Of a stretch of DNA of 60,000 nt, positions 11,619 through 21,758 are shown one piece after another. The stretch covers positions 40,851,140 through 40,911,139 of the forward strand of contig NC_081411.1 of assembly GCF_030272615.1 (NCBI RefSeq), in the 5' to 3' direction. The position numbers and the translations under genes are program-made. The number at the start of each line of letters is the position of its first letter. The first letter of the stretch is position 1. A model generated the notes under the pieces. The model was given only the letters and a program-made list of their open reading frames with translations. It was not told the DNA's origin and did not search any database. This DNA is from Cryptomeria japonica (taxonomy: Eukaryota; Streptophyta; Pinopsida; Cupressales; Cupressaceae).

Positions 11619-12359
11619 TTTAGCCCCCATTTTAGCGGGAGTATGTATGCTCATACTTCCGGTAAAGTACAAGGAACAACATTGAAAGACTTTCACCACG
11701 TCAAGGAGGCAAGACACACCAAGCCCCCAGTGGACTAAGGATCTTACGACTTCGATTGAGAAAGTAAAAGGGAAAATCACGAGGGAGAACCATGACTGTC
11801 AGTAGTAAGGTTCCCTCACTATGAGTCATGCAAGAAAAATACCAAAAATTTTCAAGACAAAGCTAAGTTCGCCAAGAAATTTTTGAGTATCTTGAAGGGA
11901 TAGACAAGGTGTATGCCCCCCTACGTTAAAGCGATCACACACGCCTCAACGGGGGTGATTGTTTTAACGTAGTGATACACATAAGAAATGAGAAAGGAAA
12001 GGAGCACGTTATCGCAAAGATTTAGCCCCCAAGTGTGAGATAAACCCAAGGATAATAGACACAAAACACAAAGAACAAGGTGACTTCGCTTTCCTCGGGA
12101 TCAGTATGCTGTATGATAAGTCATGTATATATCATATGTATGTATGCATAATTGTTCTTCATTCCCCAATCAAGGAAGGTCACCTAGAAGAAGGGAACAC
12201 ATGTGTCTTTTGAGTCAACATGAGAGAGACCAAAAGAGATCTCAATGCTTTGCATCGTCCTCAAGTAGACAACACTAAGGACAACAAATAGAAGAATGAG
12301 AATAACATATAGAAGAAGTAAAAAAAGAGAGGAGGGGAGAATCTGCTATGCTAATGAAA
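11619..12359 (-). other. 3' untranslated region and polypurine tract of N
   Basis: Directly inside the 3' LTR, the minus strand reads AAAATGGGGGCTAAA (11619-11633), a textbook polypurine tract next to the LTR start. The rest of this stretch has no supported gene; the small plus-strand ORF at 12296-12517 overlaps the protease ORF end and looks like chance. Confidence 0.75.
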
Positions 12360-14411
12360 CTAGTCTAGCACGTCATCTACCCCCCGATCTTGCTGATCAA
12401 TGTTTCGGGAAGGCAGGGAACACGCTAGAGGAGGATCATCTAACACAGCAGATGGAGCTATCACAAGATCCAAACAAGGGCTATGTTCATGTTCCAAGCC
12501 ACGTTGTTCTTGTCTAGGAGCTAGGATAAGTGCTTTAGAAAATTCATTAGATAAATGGTTATCAATATCAACAAGTTCATATTCACTATCAGAAGCAAGA
12601 GGAGTAACATTTTCATCATGAATAACATTTTCATCATCAAGATTTATAAAAATAGGATCTTTAACTCGCACAGGATCAAGACCATCATGCATCTTATGTT
12701 TAGGAGATTTAGGCTCAATTTCTGGCTGAGGAGAAAATGGAATAATGCTTGTTGAAGGTGTTTTTGGAGATTGCAAAGTTTGAGACGCAGCTGCTTGAGC
12801 TCTAAGACGACGCTTTCGTCGACGTTCACGTGCAGAACGATTTCCTCTAGTCTTAGTAGGAAGTAGAGAAGATTGAGGAGGAGGAATATTCTCATCCTTA
12901 TCACTTGGGTGTTTAGGTTGTGGTCTCTTAGGCTGGATAATAAGAGAAGAGGAAGGTCTCTTTTCTCTATAAAAGGACGGAGGAGGAACTGCTCCATATA
13001 AAGGAGGAATTTTCGGTTTAGGAAGAAGACCAAGTCCATCATAATGAGGAGGTATAGGTCTACTTTTAGAAGGTTTATTCGGCATAGACATAGTCACATC
13101 CATAGGGATGGGTTGGGAATCTTCTTGAGGAAAGACATTAGTTTTATCTTTCAAAGGAAGAACTTCCTTCTCAAGAATGATAGGAATGTCAAGTTTAGGT
13201 GTTCTAGGTTCACTTAAAGATAGGATCATATCTGTTTTCCACTTTTGATAAGATTTGAAAAGATGATCACTTCGCGGAGGAAGAGACTGGAATTGTTTAG
13301 GCCAAAAGTAATCAATAGGAACACTAGAGGTTCTTTCAGCTGGTTTAAAGAGACTATGATTGAGACTAACAACTTCACCATTATGGGGAAATTTCAAACA
13401 CTTGTGAATAGGAGAAGCAATAGCCTTCATGGAAGATAGCCAAGGATAGCCAAGCTTCACACGAAATTGTTCGGATGAAGGAATAATAGCAAAGTTCACA
13501 TCAAGAGATTTGTTATGGACCTCAATGGGTAATGTAATAGAACCAATTGCAGGAGAAGAAAATGCATCAAATAATTTCACAATCACATCTGTTTTGTCAT
13601 AGATCACTTGATTCAATTGCAAAGTAAAAAGAAATTCTTCAGTAATAACATTAACCATGCACGAAGGATCAATAAGCACTCCACGACAAGGTGTATTCTT
13701 GACTTTTGCAACTATGTATAAAGGACCATCAGGTGCCCTAATGGTTTCACTAGAATCAAATGTGATGGAAGGTTCTTTAGGGTTTTCTTGGTGCTCTACA
13801 AAGTTAATCACATTCGGAGTCATAGACACAAGACCATCAGATGATAAAGAGGAATTGTTAGTCTCAATCACATTAGAGGTATGGGAAGGTAATGGATCAA
13901 TAAAAATCTGAAGATTTTGGTTAGGAGGAGCTACAGATGTGTTGCCTTTATCATTCACTCCAGAAACAGAGATAGTATTATTATCAATCAAATCTTGAAT
14001 TTTACCCTTTAAAGAAAAACATTTTTCAGTATCATGCCCAGGCTGACGATGAAATTGACAAAAAGCTTTGTTATCAAAATAAGGTGAAGTAATCTTTGTA
14101 GGATCAATTTGCCTTATAGGAGGAAGAGTAAGCACATTTTGTTCCAATAATTTATTCATAATACTATGCAATGATTCATTCAAAGGAGTATACTTTCTTT
14201 CTTTCTTGAAAAATTTAGAAATAGGAGGCACACCTGATGCTGCATTCACATTGTTGTTGATGATGTTTTCATTGAATTTGATGGAATCTCTGTTCGGTTT
14301 AAACTTCCCAAATGGTTGTTGACTGCTATCACCCTTATCACTCGGAGCCATAGGATGTGATTGTTCCATTTGACTCACAGTCAGTTGATAATTGTGAAGA
14401 GTGGCACACAA
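12360..14411 (-). CDS. N ORF2: zinc knuckle, protease-like and Pro-rich region
   Basis: A 683-codon open frame in the same frame as gag, separated from it by a single TAG at 14412-14414. Near residue 118 is FCQFHRQPGHDTEKC, a C-X2-H-X4-H-X4-C zinc knuckle variant common in Tat-like gag. Around residue 240 is RGVLIDPSCMVNVITEEFLF, placed where retropepsin has D-S/T-G; here it reads D-P-S, so activity is doubtful. The second half is Pro/Ser/Lys-rich with RSARERRRKRRLRAQ, a basic patch that could bind RNA or act as a nuclear signal (inference). The end DRGVDDVLD precedes the stop at 12360. No RT follows. An uninterrupted frame of this length suggests recent selection or recent insertion. Confidence 0.75.
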   Translation of the reverse strand: MCATLHNYQLTVSQMEQSHPMAPSDKGDSSQQPFGKFKPNRDSIKFNENIINNNVNAASGVPPISKFFKKERKYTPLNESLHSIMNKLLEQNVLTLPPIRQIDPTKITSPYFDNKAFCQFHRQPGHDTEKCFSLKGKIQDLIDNNTISVSGVNDKGNTSVAPPNQNLQIFIDPLPSHTSNVIETNNSSLSSDGLVSMTPNVINFVEHQENPKEPSITFDSSETIRAPDGPLYIVAKVKNTPCRGVLIDPSCMVNVITEEFLFTLQLNQVIYDKTDVIVKLFDAFSSPAIGSITLPIEVHNKSLDVNFAIIPSSEQFRVKLGYPWLSSMKAIASPIHKCLKFPHNGEVVSLNHSLFKPAERTSSVPIDYFWPKQFQSLPPRSDHLFKSYQKWKTDMILSLSEPRTPKLDIPIILEKEVLPLKDKTNVFPQEDSQPIPMDVTMSMPNKPSKSRPIPPHYDGLGLLPKPKIPPLYGAVPPPSFYREKRPSSSLIIQPKRPQPKHPSDKDENIPPPQSSLLPTKTRGNRSARERRRKRRLRAQAAASQTLQSPKTPSTSIIPFSPQPEIEPKSPKHKMHDGLDPVRVKDPIFINLDDENVIHDENVTPLASDSEYELVDIDNHLSNEFSKALILAPRQEQRGLEHEHSPCLDLVIAPSAVLDDPPLACSLPSRNIDQQDRGVDDVLD

Positions 14412-15719
14412 CTATTGGAAAGAAGTAAACTCAGAAAACAGAAGTTTGTCTCGAATATCTTTTTGTAAATTAGAAATAAAGATTCTTTGAATATCATTAT
14501 CAGGCACTGGAAAAGAAATTTGAGCATACAAATGCTTATATCTACCAATGAAATCAGTCACTTTTTCTTTAACACCTTGTTTACAATGCATTAAATCAAT
14601 CAAAGTAACTTTAGGACTTATATTGTTTTGAAATTGTTGAATGAAAGCATTTGCAAGTTGTTCGAAAGAAGTAATAGAATAAGAAGGCAACGAGAAATAC
14701 CATTGTAGGGCTTTGTCTCTTAATGTTCTAGTAAATAATTTCGCAAGCAACCTTTGGTCATAAGCAAAATCAGTACATATTGTTTGAAAAGTCTTAACAT
14801 GTGTTAGAGGATCACCTTTACCATTATAAAGCTCCAAATGTGGGATTTCAACATGTTTAGGAGGGATAGCTCGAACAATGTCAAGAGAAAGTGGGCTCGC
14901 AACATCAAATGTGGGCACACTAAACTTAGATTGATTCATAGAGGCAATTTGTTGCTGTAAAGAAGAGACAGTTTGTGCAAGATTGTTAATGGTCGCTTCA
15001 GTCGAAGAATTCATATTAGATGTGTTAGATTGTGATGGAGGTGTTATGTTATTGAAAGAAGGTAAAGAGTAAGGTGGTGGGACTCTATGATAATCAATCA
15101 TAGGATAATCAATCATAGGGGATGATTGAATAGGAGGAACACTACAAGGAGGAATGGAATGGTTAAATGAATTGCCCCCTTGCGTCATGTTCATTTGTGA
15201 AGATGTAATAGGGACACTCATTGCAGGAATGAATGAAGAAGTCGGATTGAAGGAAGGAATAGGGTTAATTGAAGAAGAGGGATTGCCCCCATGACTAGTG
15301 ATCACAGGGGGAATGTCTTGTATAGAAGTAGCCATTATGTTTGATGTAAAGGTAGGTATGCTAGCCATAGAAGTTGTCAAAGGAATAGAATGATTGACTT
15401 GAGTGGGAGGTTGTGTATAACCTAAAGTTTCGGCACAACTCTTTATAGGCATCACATTTGAATCCACAATGTGTGCAATACCTTGCAAAATATCAATTCC
15501 ATTCTTATCACTTTGAAGCATATGTTTTAGACCCTCAATTAAAGGAAGAGCTTGACTATCGGGGTATTCATGAGACATCCATTGGTGAAAATCGTCAAAT
15601 TGGTTATCCAATTTCAAAAGTTGTTCTACAGAAACCTCATGGAGAGCTTCTTCATCATTAGGAGGATTAGAGGAATTACCCATGTCCTCGTTAAAAAGGC
15701 TATTCAAATTAGGTTCCAT
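14412..15719 (-). CDS. N ORF1: Gag
   Basis: 435 codons from ATG at 15719 (MEPNLNSLFNEDMGNSSNPP) to TAG at 14412. The first half is Ser/Pro/Asn-rich and low-complexity; a short coiled region TINNLAQTVSSLQQQIASMN lies near residue 245. The capsid domain follows: IPHLELYNGKGDPLTHVKTF, AKLFTRTLRDKALQWYFSLP, FEQLANAFIQQF, LIDLMHCKQGVKEKVTDFIGRY. This is the retrotransposon gag (PF03732-like) pattern of Tat/Ogre elements. It would form the cytoplasmic virus-like particle. It is intact except that the TAG separates it from the zinc knuckle, which in relatives is on the same protein. Confidence 0.85.
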   Translation of the reverse strand: MEPNLNSLFNEDMGNSSNPPNDEEALHEVSVEQLLKLDNQFDDFHQWMSHEYPDSQALPLIEGLKHMLQSDKNGIDILQGIAHIVDSNVMPIKSCAETLGYTQPPTQVNHSIPLTTSMASIPTFTSNIMATSIQDIPPVITSHGGNPSSSINPIPSFNPTSSFIPAMSVPITSSQMNMTQGGNSFNHSIPPCSVPPIQSSPMIDYPMIDYHRVPPPYSLPSFNNITPPSQSNTSNMNSSTEATINNLAQTVSSLQQQIASMNQSKFSVPTFDVASPLSLDIVRAIPPKHVEIPHLELYNGKGDPLTHVKTFQTICTDFAYDQRLLAKLFTRTLRDKALQWYFSLPSYSITSFEQLANAFIQQFQNNISPKVTLIDLMHCKQGVKEKVTDFIGRYKHLYAQISFPVPDNDIQRIFISNLQKDIRDKLLFSEFTSFQ

Positions 15720-16988
15720 CTCCTTGGTAGTTAAACCTCGGAAAGACTTAATTCTACGGCTTCATCTAACGGGAATAGTGTAAGTAGGGCTTATTGTTGT
15801 AAAACTCATGCACTAGAAAGAGAGAGAAGATTTTGAATTTAGAGGTAGCAATTTTCAGTAAAATCAGCCAATCTTCTGGATTTAAGCTGTTAAATGCAAT
15901 CACGACAGTCTCCCAAAATTTTGGAAAAAATGTCCGGGACCGTGGCGCTCGGAGTGCACACGGTCCTTGCAACTTTTTTCGAAATTGCAGGGATGAAAGG
16001 TATGATGATTTTAGAGCTAATCTGAAAAAATTGAGTGATTTTACGATCTGTAGATAGGCCAAATTAAAGTTGCAATCTCAAAATTGAACCCTACCCAGAT
16101 TGTCGAAAAATGCAAAAATTTGAATTTTGAAAAAGAGAGGGAAACTGAAATTTTGAATTTTATGATTTTAGAGGGAATGTCAAAAGCAATGCAAGTTTTG
16201 AAATTTAAAAATTGACTCAATTTCACACAAAATTCAATTTTGAAAGCGGAAATCAAAGTTGTTGTAATTAAGCACTTAATTTCAAAAGTCACAAAATGCA
16301 AGAATTTGAATAAAGCACTGAAATTTCGAATGAATGCAAACACACTTTTCAGATTTAAGACAGTAAGAACACAATTTTGACACAAAATTTCAATTTCAAT
16401 GATTTTTGAATGATTAGAAGCCTTAAACCAAGCAATCACAAGACCAACTTTGACTGTAATTTTGAAAGTGTTATAATTGATAAAATCAGCCAAAATTCTG
16501 GATTTTAGCAGAAAAATACAGTAAGATCTTGCTCCCGAAATTTCGGAAAAAATGTCGAGGACGATGGCGCTCGGAGTGCACACGGTCCTCGCAACTTTTT
16601 TCCAAATTTTCAGGGATGAAAGATATTGTGATTTTATTGCGGAATCCAAAGTTACAGCTGATTTGGAGATGTTTTGATCAGTGAAATTGTCAAACAAAGG
16701 TTGAATCAAGAGGGTTTCAAAAATTAGGGTTTTGACACTTAACCACTTAATTTTTAAAATTAAAGCACAGATATGAATTGATAATTTGTAATAGAAGGGC
16801 AGATCTAAAGCAAGCATTAACAATTAAATATTTCACAAGTTCAATTACTAAAAAGAAATTTTAGGGTTTTTATGCAATCAACCTCTAAAATTTGCAAAAG
16901 ATCAAACATGGAAATGTAATCAAAGAAGCCAATTTTCAGATCTAATCATGAATAATCAGAAAGGATGTTCACGTCAGGTTCACCAAAA
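15720..16988 (-). other. Leader and primer-site region of element N
   Basis: About 1.27 kb between gag and the 5' LTR. It holds two copies of a module (15855-16030 and 16483-16650), each with a GC-rich inverted repeat (15936-15967 and 16557-16590) resembling the hairpin in the LTRs. The minus strand is open for 260 codons at 16041-16823 but the product is low-complexity (Phe/Lys/Ile) and unlike any family I know. The bases inside the LTR read TTTTGGTGAACCTGACG on the minus strand (16968-16988), the PBS position; I cannot name the tRNA. Confidence 0.65.
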
Positions 16989-18229
16989 TGTAAAGCGGAA
17001 AATCGCAATCGAACCCTAGTTGCTCTCCCCTCTTCCAACTCCGAGGAGAGAGAAGGGAGATCGCTAGGGTTGATGGTTTTCACTTAAGGGAGAGAATTTA
17101 CATTCAAAAGAGGGGTTGAAACTCACAAGATCCAATCCCACACAATGCAAGATTGGATTCTAAATGAGTTTCAAGGGTTAAGACAGCAAGGCTACCCTCT
17201 TTCGTAAAGAATGTGCATAGGAGAATTAAGCTAGGAATGCATAGAAAGTGACAAAGATTCGCTTATAAATTGAGATAGGGATATAGGATGAAGCTGCGGA
17301 CCTGGAATTAGCAGTAAAATGTTGATATGGTGCTGTCCTGCAAATTTGAGCAAAAGTTGTCAGGACGATGGCGCCCGGCGCCACGGTCCTCCGAAAAATC
17401 CGCGAGACGAAGGGGGATCTGTTCGTCTCTGCACAAGGATTCCAGATCTTCAATTTCAGCCGCGTACCTGCAACCTACACACAGAAAAGCGAAGACGATT
17501 GGGGGGTTAGGGATTAGGGGTTTGCCTTTAGGTCAAACCCCAGTTTTGGAATTAACCAAGAAATGAGAAATGCTGTAAATGTAAATGTATGTAATGTAAA
17601 ACAAGTACTAATACCTTGTTCTAAGGATGTTTGTATCCTTATGTGCGAAGGTATAGATGTTGTATGTTGTTGTATGTTGTAGTAGTATGTAGTAAGTGAT
17701 CTCCTCTTCAATGGTTGAATCCTTGTCTTGAATGCAACACTTAGCCTTGAATGGAGACTTGGAATGAATGCTTGAAGGAATGCTTGAATGCTTGAATGCT
17801 TGAGTATAGTTTCCACGCTTGTACCGTCATATCCTCTATCTCAAATGAGAGAGAAAAATGTAGTTTATATACTTGTCAATTAGGGCTAAAAGACTGATTT
17901 TCCCGACCTTAGGCCGACCAAGAAAGTTAATTTCCAATTTGCAAACAAAAAGACCCGAGACCCCATAGGAGACCGGGCCCAAAATAGGCCCAGGGACCAG
18001 GGCGCTGGGCACCATGGTCTTGGGGGACCGGACCAGGGCGCTGGGCGCTCTGGTCCCACCTCCCGGGACAACAGGGTGCAAAGGAGGTTCAGGCCAGGGT
18101 GCTTGAAAAATGCAGTTTTTGGTGTCGTAATCAGGTTTCGGGGTCTCCATTCAGGTTGCGTGTTGCGTCGCCATTGTGAAGACCGAAATGCAGTCAAAAT
18201 TGCAAGTGTCGCAATTTTAGGATGCTACA
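16989..18229 (-). repeat. 5' LTR of element N
   Basis: 1241 bp. It differs from the left LTR by scattered substitutions and by an extra 36 bp near 18010-18046, where the GGACCAGGGCGCTGGGC unit is repeated. Same minus-strand TATA-like box and same hairpin (17362-17390). The TSD GATTG follows at 18230. Confidence 0.92.
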
Positions 18230-18234
18230 GATTG

Positions 18235-18450
18235 TAATCTTATTATATGTTAACAACTGGATTTTATGTGTTAATGAATTTAATTATGTGTTAATGAATG
18301 TCAATTAATTATATGTGTTAATGAATGTTGATGAATGTTACTTGTTAATGAATGTTATGTTTTAATGAATGTTACGTGATAATGAATGAATGTTATGTTT
18401 CATTAATCGATGAAAGAATGTTAGACATTAATAGGTAATTTAGAGTGATA
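18235..18450. repeat. Degenerate TGTTAATGAATG repeat
   Basis: The motif TGTTAATGAATG and close variants recur about eight times with irregular spacing. It follows directly on the N insertion site. No gene seen. Confidence 0.6.
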
Positions 18451-20800
18451 TTAGGGGGGGGGAGGGGCCAAATGAGCTTCCACCTTCGCGTGGTTGGCCC
18501 TGTTAAGTAGAGAATATTAAACTATTCTTGAAACAAAGAGAAACTAAATAAGGTAACACACTTTTCAATATTTCATTATGCTCCACTATTAATCTTATTG
18601 ATGCTAAGCATCTTGTTTGCAAGTTACATATTCAGTGTTGCAGGTTGTGAACATGCTTCTATGAGACAGCTCCCCATTACAAGTGAATGCATGCCTCATT
18701 GGTTTTGTGAGTTTATTTTGTTCTAGAATAGACACACTTTCTTTGTTCATTCCTTAACATTTATTCATTTTGTTTTATAATAGATACACTGCCTCATTTT
18801 GTTCATTCATTGTTCATTTTGGGTTTATTTTCGGTCAAATTTGAAGAAAGAGCATGCATAAAAGGAGGTGGAACTGTTGGAAACTGTCTGTTAAACCAAG
18901 TTACTGATTCTTCACTAAAACCCCTGAGTCCTGATTCTAATTCTGCCTGGAACCTGGTCCAAGCATGATTCCCCTTGGATTCCTCCAAGGTCCTTCTTAC
19001 GTGGCTGGGTCCTCAGTGATTATTCATCATCTGTTGTGCCTAATTTTGGGGCAAATTAATAAAGTGGTGATGGCTGCAAAGTGTACAATTTAAATTGCTA
19101 TCTCATATACGCTGCAACCTTTTATAAGGGGTGTGATCTGATCCAAACTTCTATTCAAATTGCAATTCTCATAAATACACAACCTATCATCATTGGTGCA
19201 ATCTAATCTTTATTTCTATTTTTTTTATTTCTTCATGCTATCGTAAGGATGTGAAATAAATATTAGTGATTAATCAGTTTCTGCATCTATGCAATTCACT
19301 GTATGAGTGTTTACTTTGATTTCATTTCAATCTGTCATAAACTAAATAAATTCAAGATTACATTTGCTCTCAGCTAGTTTTATATCATTGGAGTAGATTT
19401 TATGTCATATATATGTGTGTGTGTGTGTGTTTATGGACGTACTCGTACCCATACCCAAGGATTTGTTTTTGCTGATTCTATGAATCCGTACCCAATTTCG
19501 TATCTGTATGCATACTCGAATCGATAACTTAGCTGTAAAATTATCTAAAAGACATATTATCTCATGTATGACCTATGAGGGGCTTCTAATTGATGTAGAA
19601 CTGATGAAATTATCCTCAAAACTCCACCTTTTTAGGCCTCAAACTGATGATGAACATATAAATCCAAATTTTCTCTAAAAACTAATGCCTGAACTGATGA
19701 ATGATACTAAGAACTTGCATTCTAACTTGAAGTTCACTTAACTAAAACTCCCAGCCTTTAGTCATTTCCATGTGTATGTTTATGGTAGTCCAATCTATTA
19801 AAAACTACTATCATGATTGCACTTTCATTTCTCATAGAAGGTGATCATATCTCCGTGTTGCATTGTCTAATCTCAAACTTGCTATCATGTGCCTCTATAT
19901 TTAGAACCTAATTTCTATCACAATCATTATTCTTCAGTCCTTATTGCTAGTTTGCAACATTGTATCACCATTGTACTGAGCCTTTGTGCATACCTTATGA
20001 CTATTACATCTTTGACTGCCATTGAGTTCTTTTTTTTCTTTGATAGACTTGATCTTCTTATCTCTCTATGAATGTACTTTGTCTTTGATTTGCTTTGTGA
20101 CAAGGATTTTATGGACTACAATTGGCATTGATGAAATCTCCTTGCATTGCCCTTAAGTTCAGGGCCTTGAAATGGAGTATAAGCCTTATGATGACACTGT
20201 CTACTTTGTGTTCTACAATATTCTCATGTCTCCAACTCAGAAGATTATCTTTTATGACTAGATATATCTTTGTAAGTTATTTCTTTGTTAATCATTATCT
20301 CCTTGAGTTGTGTATGCTTCAGATTGAAATAATGTTCTTGATAGTCTTGCTGCTCACTATTTTGTAGAGTTTTCCTTAGGCACGTGCACTATCACATATT
20401 TCCCTTTAAACAAGGTCTAGGACTATACCTAACCCTACACTGTTATCCATGACTACATACTGAGTTCTAGGTCTCTATCTTTATAATATCCTCCTTTGAT
20501 AGTATTTTTAAACAACAATATGACTATCTGTATGACTATTTATGAATTCTTTATGTACTAGTTGCAAGACATTTTTGGCATTTACTATTATGATTCCTTA
20601 TGATAATTCTTCTTGCATGCATTCTTGTATCTATTTCATCTTTATCTTCCTGATAATGAAGTGCCTACTACGCTTAATCCTTTGTAAGCTCACTGATATT
20701 AATGCTACTGATATTAATCCTTTGTAATCGGTAAAAGTCAACCCGATGATAACACCGACAATTAGAAGCATGTGATCAGGATATAATACACCGTTTAAGT
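18451..20800. other. Non-genic DNA with a (TG)n microsatellite
   Basis: No supportable gene. A G-run with GGAGGGG lies near 18455-18470 and a (TG)8-9 microsatellite at 19414-19430. Short ORFs on both strands lack recognisable domains; the minus-strand ORF 18803-18988 is the most protein-like but is unsupported. Confidence 0.5.
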
Positions 20801-21535
20801 CCATCTACAAAACACACACTAGTGGCAATGGATAAATCTTGTCTTGCTGATAGCCGATGAGGCTATCAGTATGACTTATCCCGATGGACACTGGCAAAAA
20901 GTAAAATGCATCGACAAAGGTTACGATGATAAAGGGTCATTGGTGTAGACAAAAGCAGTCAGGATTTTTAAAAAATTAATCTTGGGGAACGTCGGAATTC
21001 CGACGAACACCACAAGACAACCGACAATGTTTCCATACCTACGATGACAAAAACATCGCACGATGTAGCCTCGTTCGTCTTCTTAATCATTGAAATTCTG
21101 ATATATCCTTGAAGATAGTCCATCGGCAGAACACACATTAGTGGCAATGGAGAAATCATGTAGAGGCTATCGGTAAGACTTATCCCGATGGAAACTGGAA
21201 AAAGTAAAATGCATCGGTAAAGGTTACAATGTTGTAGGGTAATCAACAAAGGTTACAGTGATAAAGGATGCAATCAGGTCAGAATTTTGATGTGTCCTCG
21301 TCAAACAAGCATGCCGCCTAGCAGAAAAGGAGAAATATTGTCTTGTCGATAGCTGATGATGGTATCGGTGAGACTTATCCCGATCGACACTACCAACATA
21401 AAATTACATTGACAAAATTTACAACGATAAATAAAGGGTCATCGACAAAGGTTACGGTGATAAAGGATGCAACGAGGTCGGAAGTTTGACGTCTCCTCGT
21501 CAAAAAAACATACCGCGGGTGCATAGAAATTTCAG
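20800..21535. repeat. Three degenerate tandem cassettes
   Basis: Units share AGTGGCAATGGA-AAATC, GATAGCCGATGAGGCTATC, GACTTATCCCGATGGACACT and GCATCGACAAAGGTTACGATG, beginning near 20820, 21130 and 21305. The first unit has a 9-bp perfect stem with 5-base loop (20847-20869). A 16-bp perfect palindrome CGTCGGAATTCCGACG sits between units at 20990-21005. No coding frame runs through the array. Confidence 0.65.
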
Positions 21536-21758
21536 ACGTGGTGTCGTCTGATTTTCGACATGAAACCCATCATTGGAATCACTGATGAAAAAATAGCAAT
21601 GAACAAATATGTCAGAATTTTGATAGTTAGTTGTCTGAATTTCGACGAACGGTCGTGGAAAACTGCTCCAAATGTACTAGTGGTTATAATGCTACTATGC
21701 ACAATGGACTCATATGAAACCAGAGTACCTATTGTCACTGATGCTCTACAAAAAGGAA

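Larger units (their letters stand above)
10414..18229 (-). mobile_element. Non-autonomous LTR retrotransposon N (gag-protease only)
   Basis: Complete element: LTRs 10414-11618 and 16989-18229, both TGTAAAGCGG...GCTACA, flanked by a perfect 5-bp target duplication GATTG (10409-10413 and 18230-18234). The internal part, minus strand, has a PBS-position sequence, a 1.27 kb leader, gag, and a protease-like ORF; then only about 740 bp to the 3' LTR. There is no RT, RNase H or integrase, so it must be mobilised in trans. The LTRs are nearly identical by eye apart from one 36-bp duplication, so insertion is fairly recent. Gag style (IPHLELYNGKGDPLTHVKTFQ) resembles Tat/Ogre-like gypsy elements. It belongs to the kind called LARD or TR-GAG. 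Confidence 0.9.
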
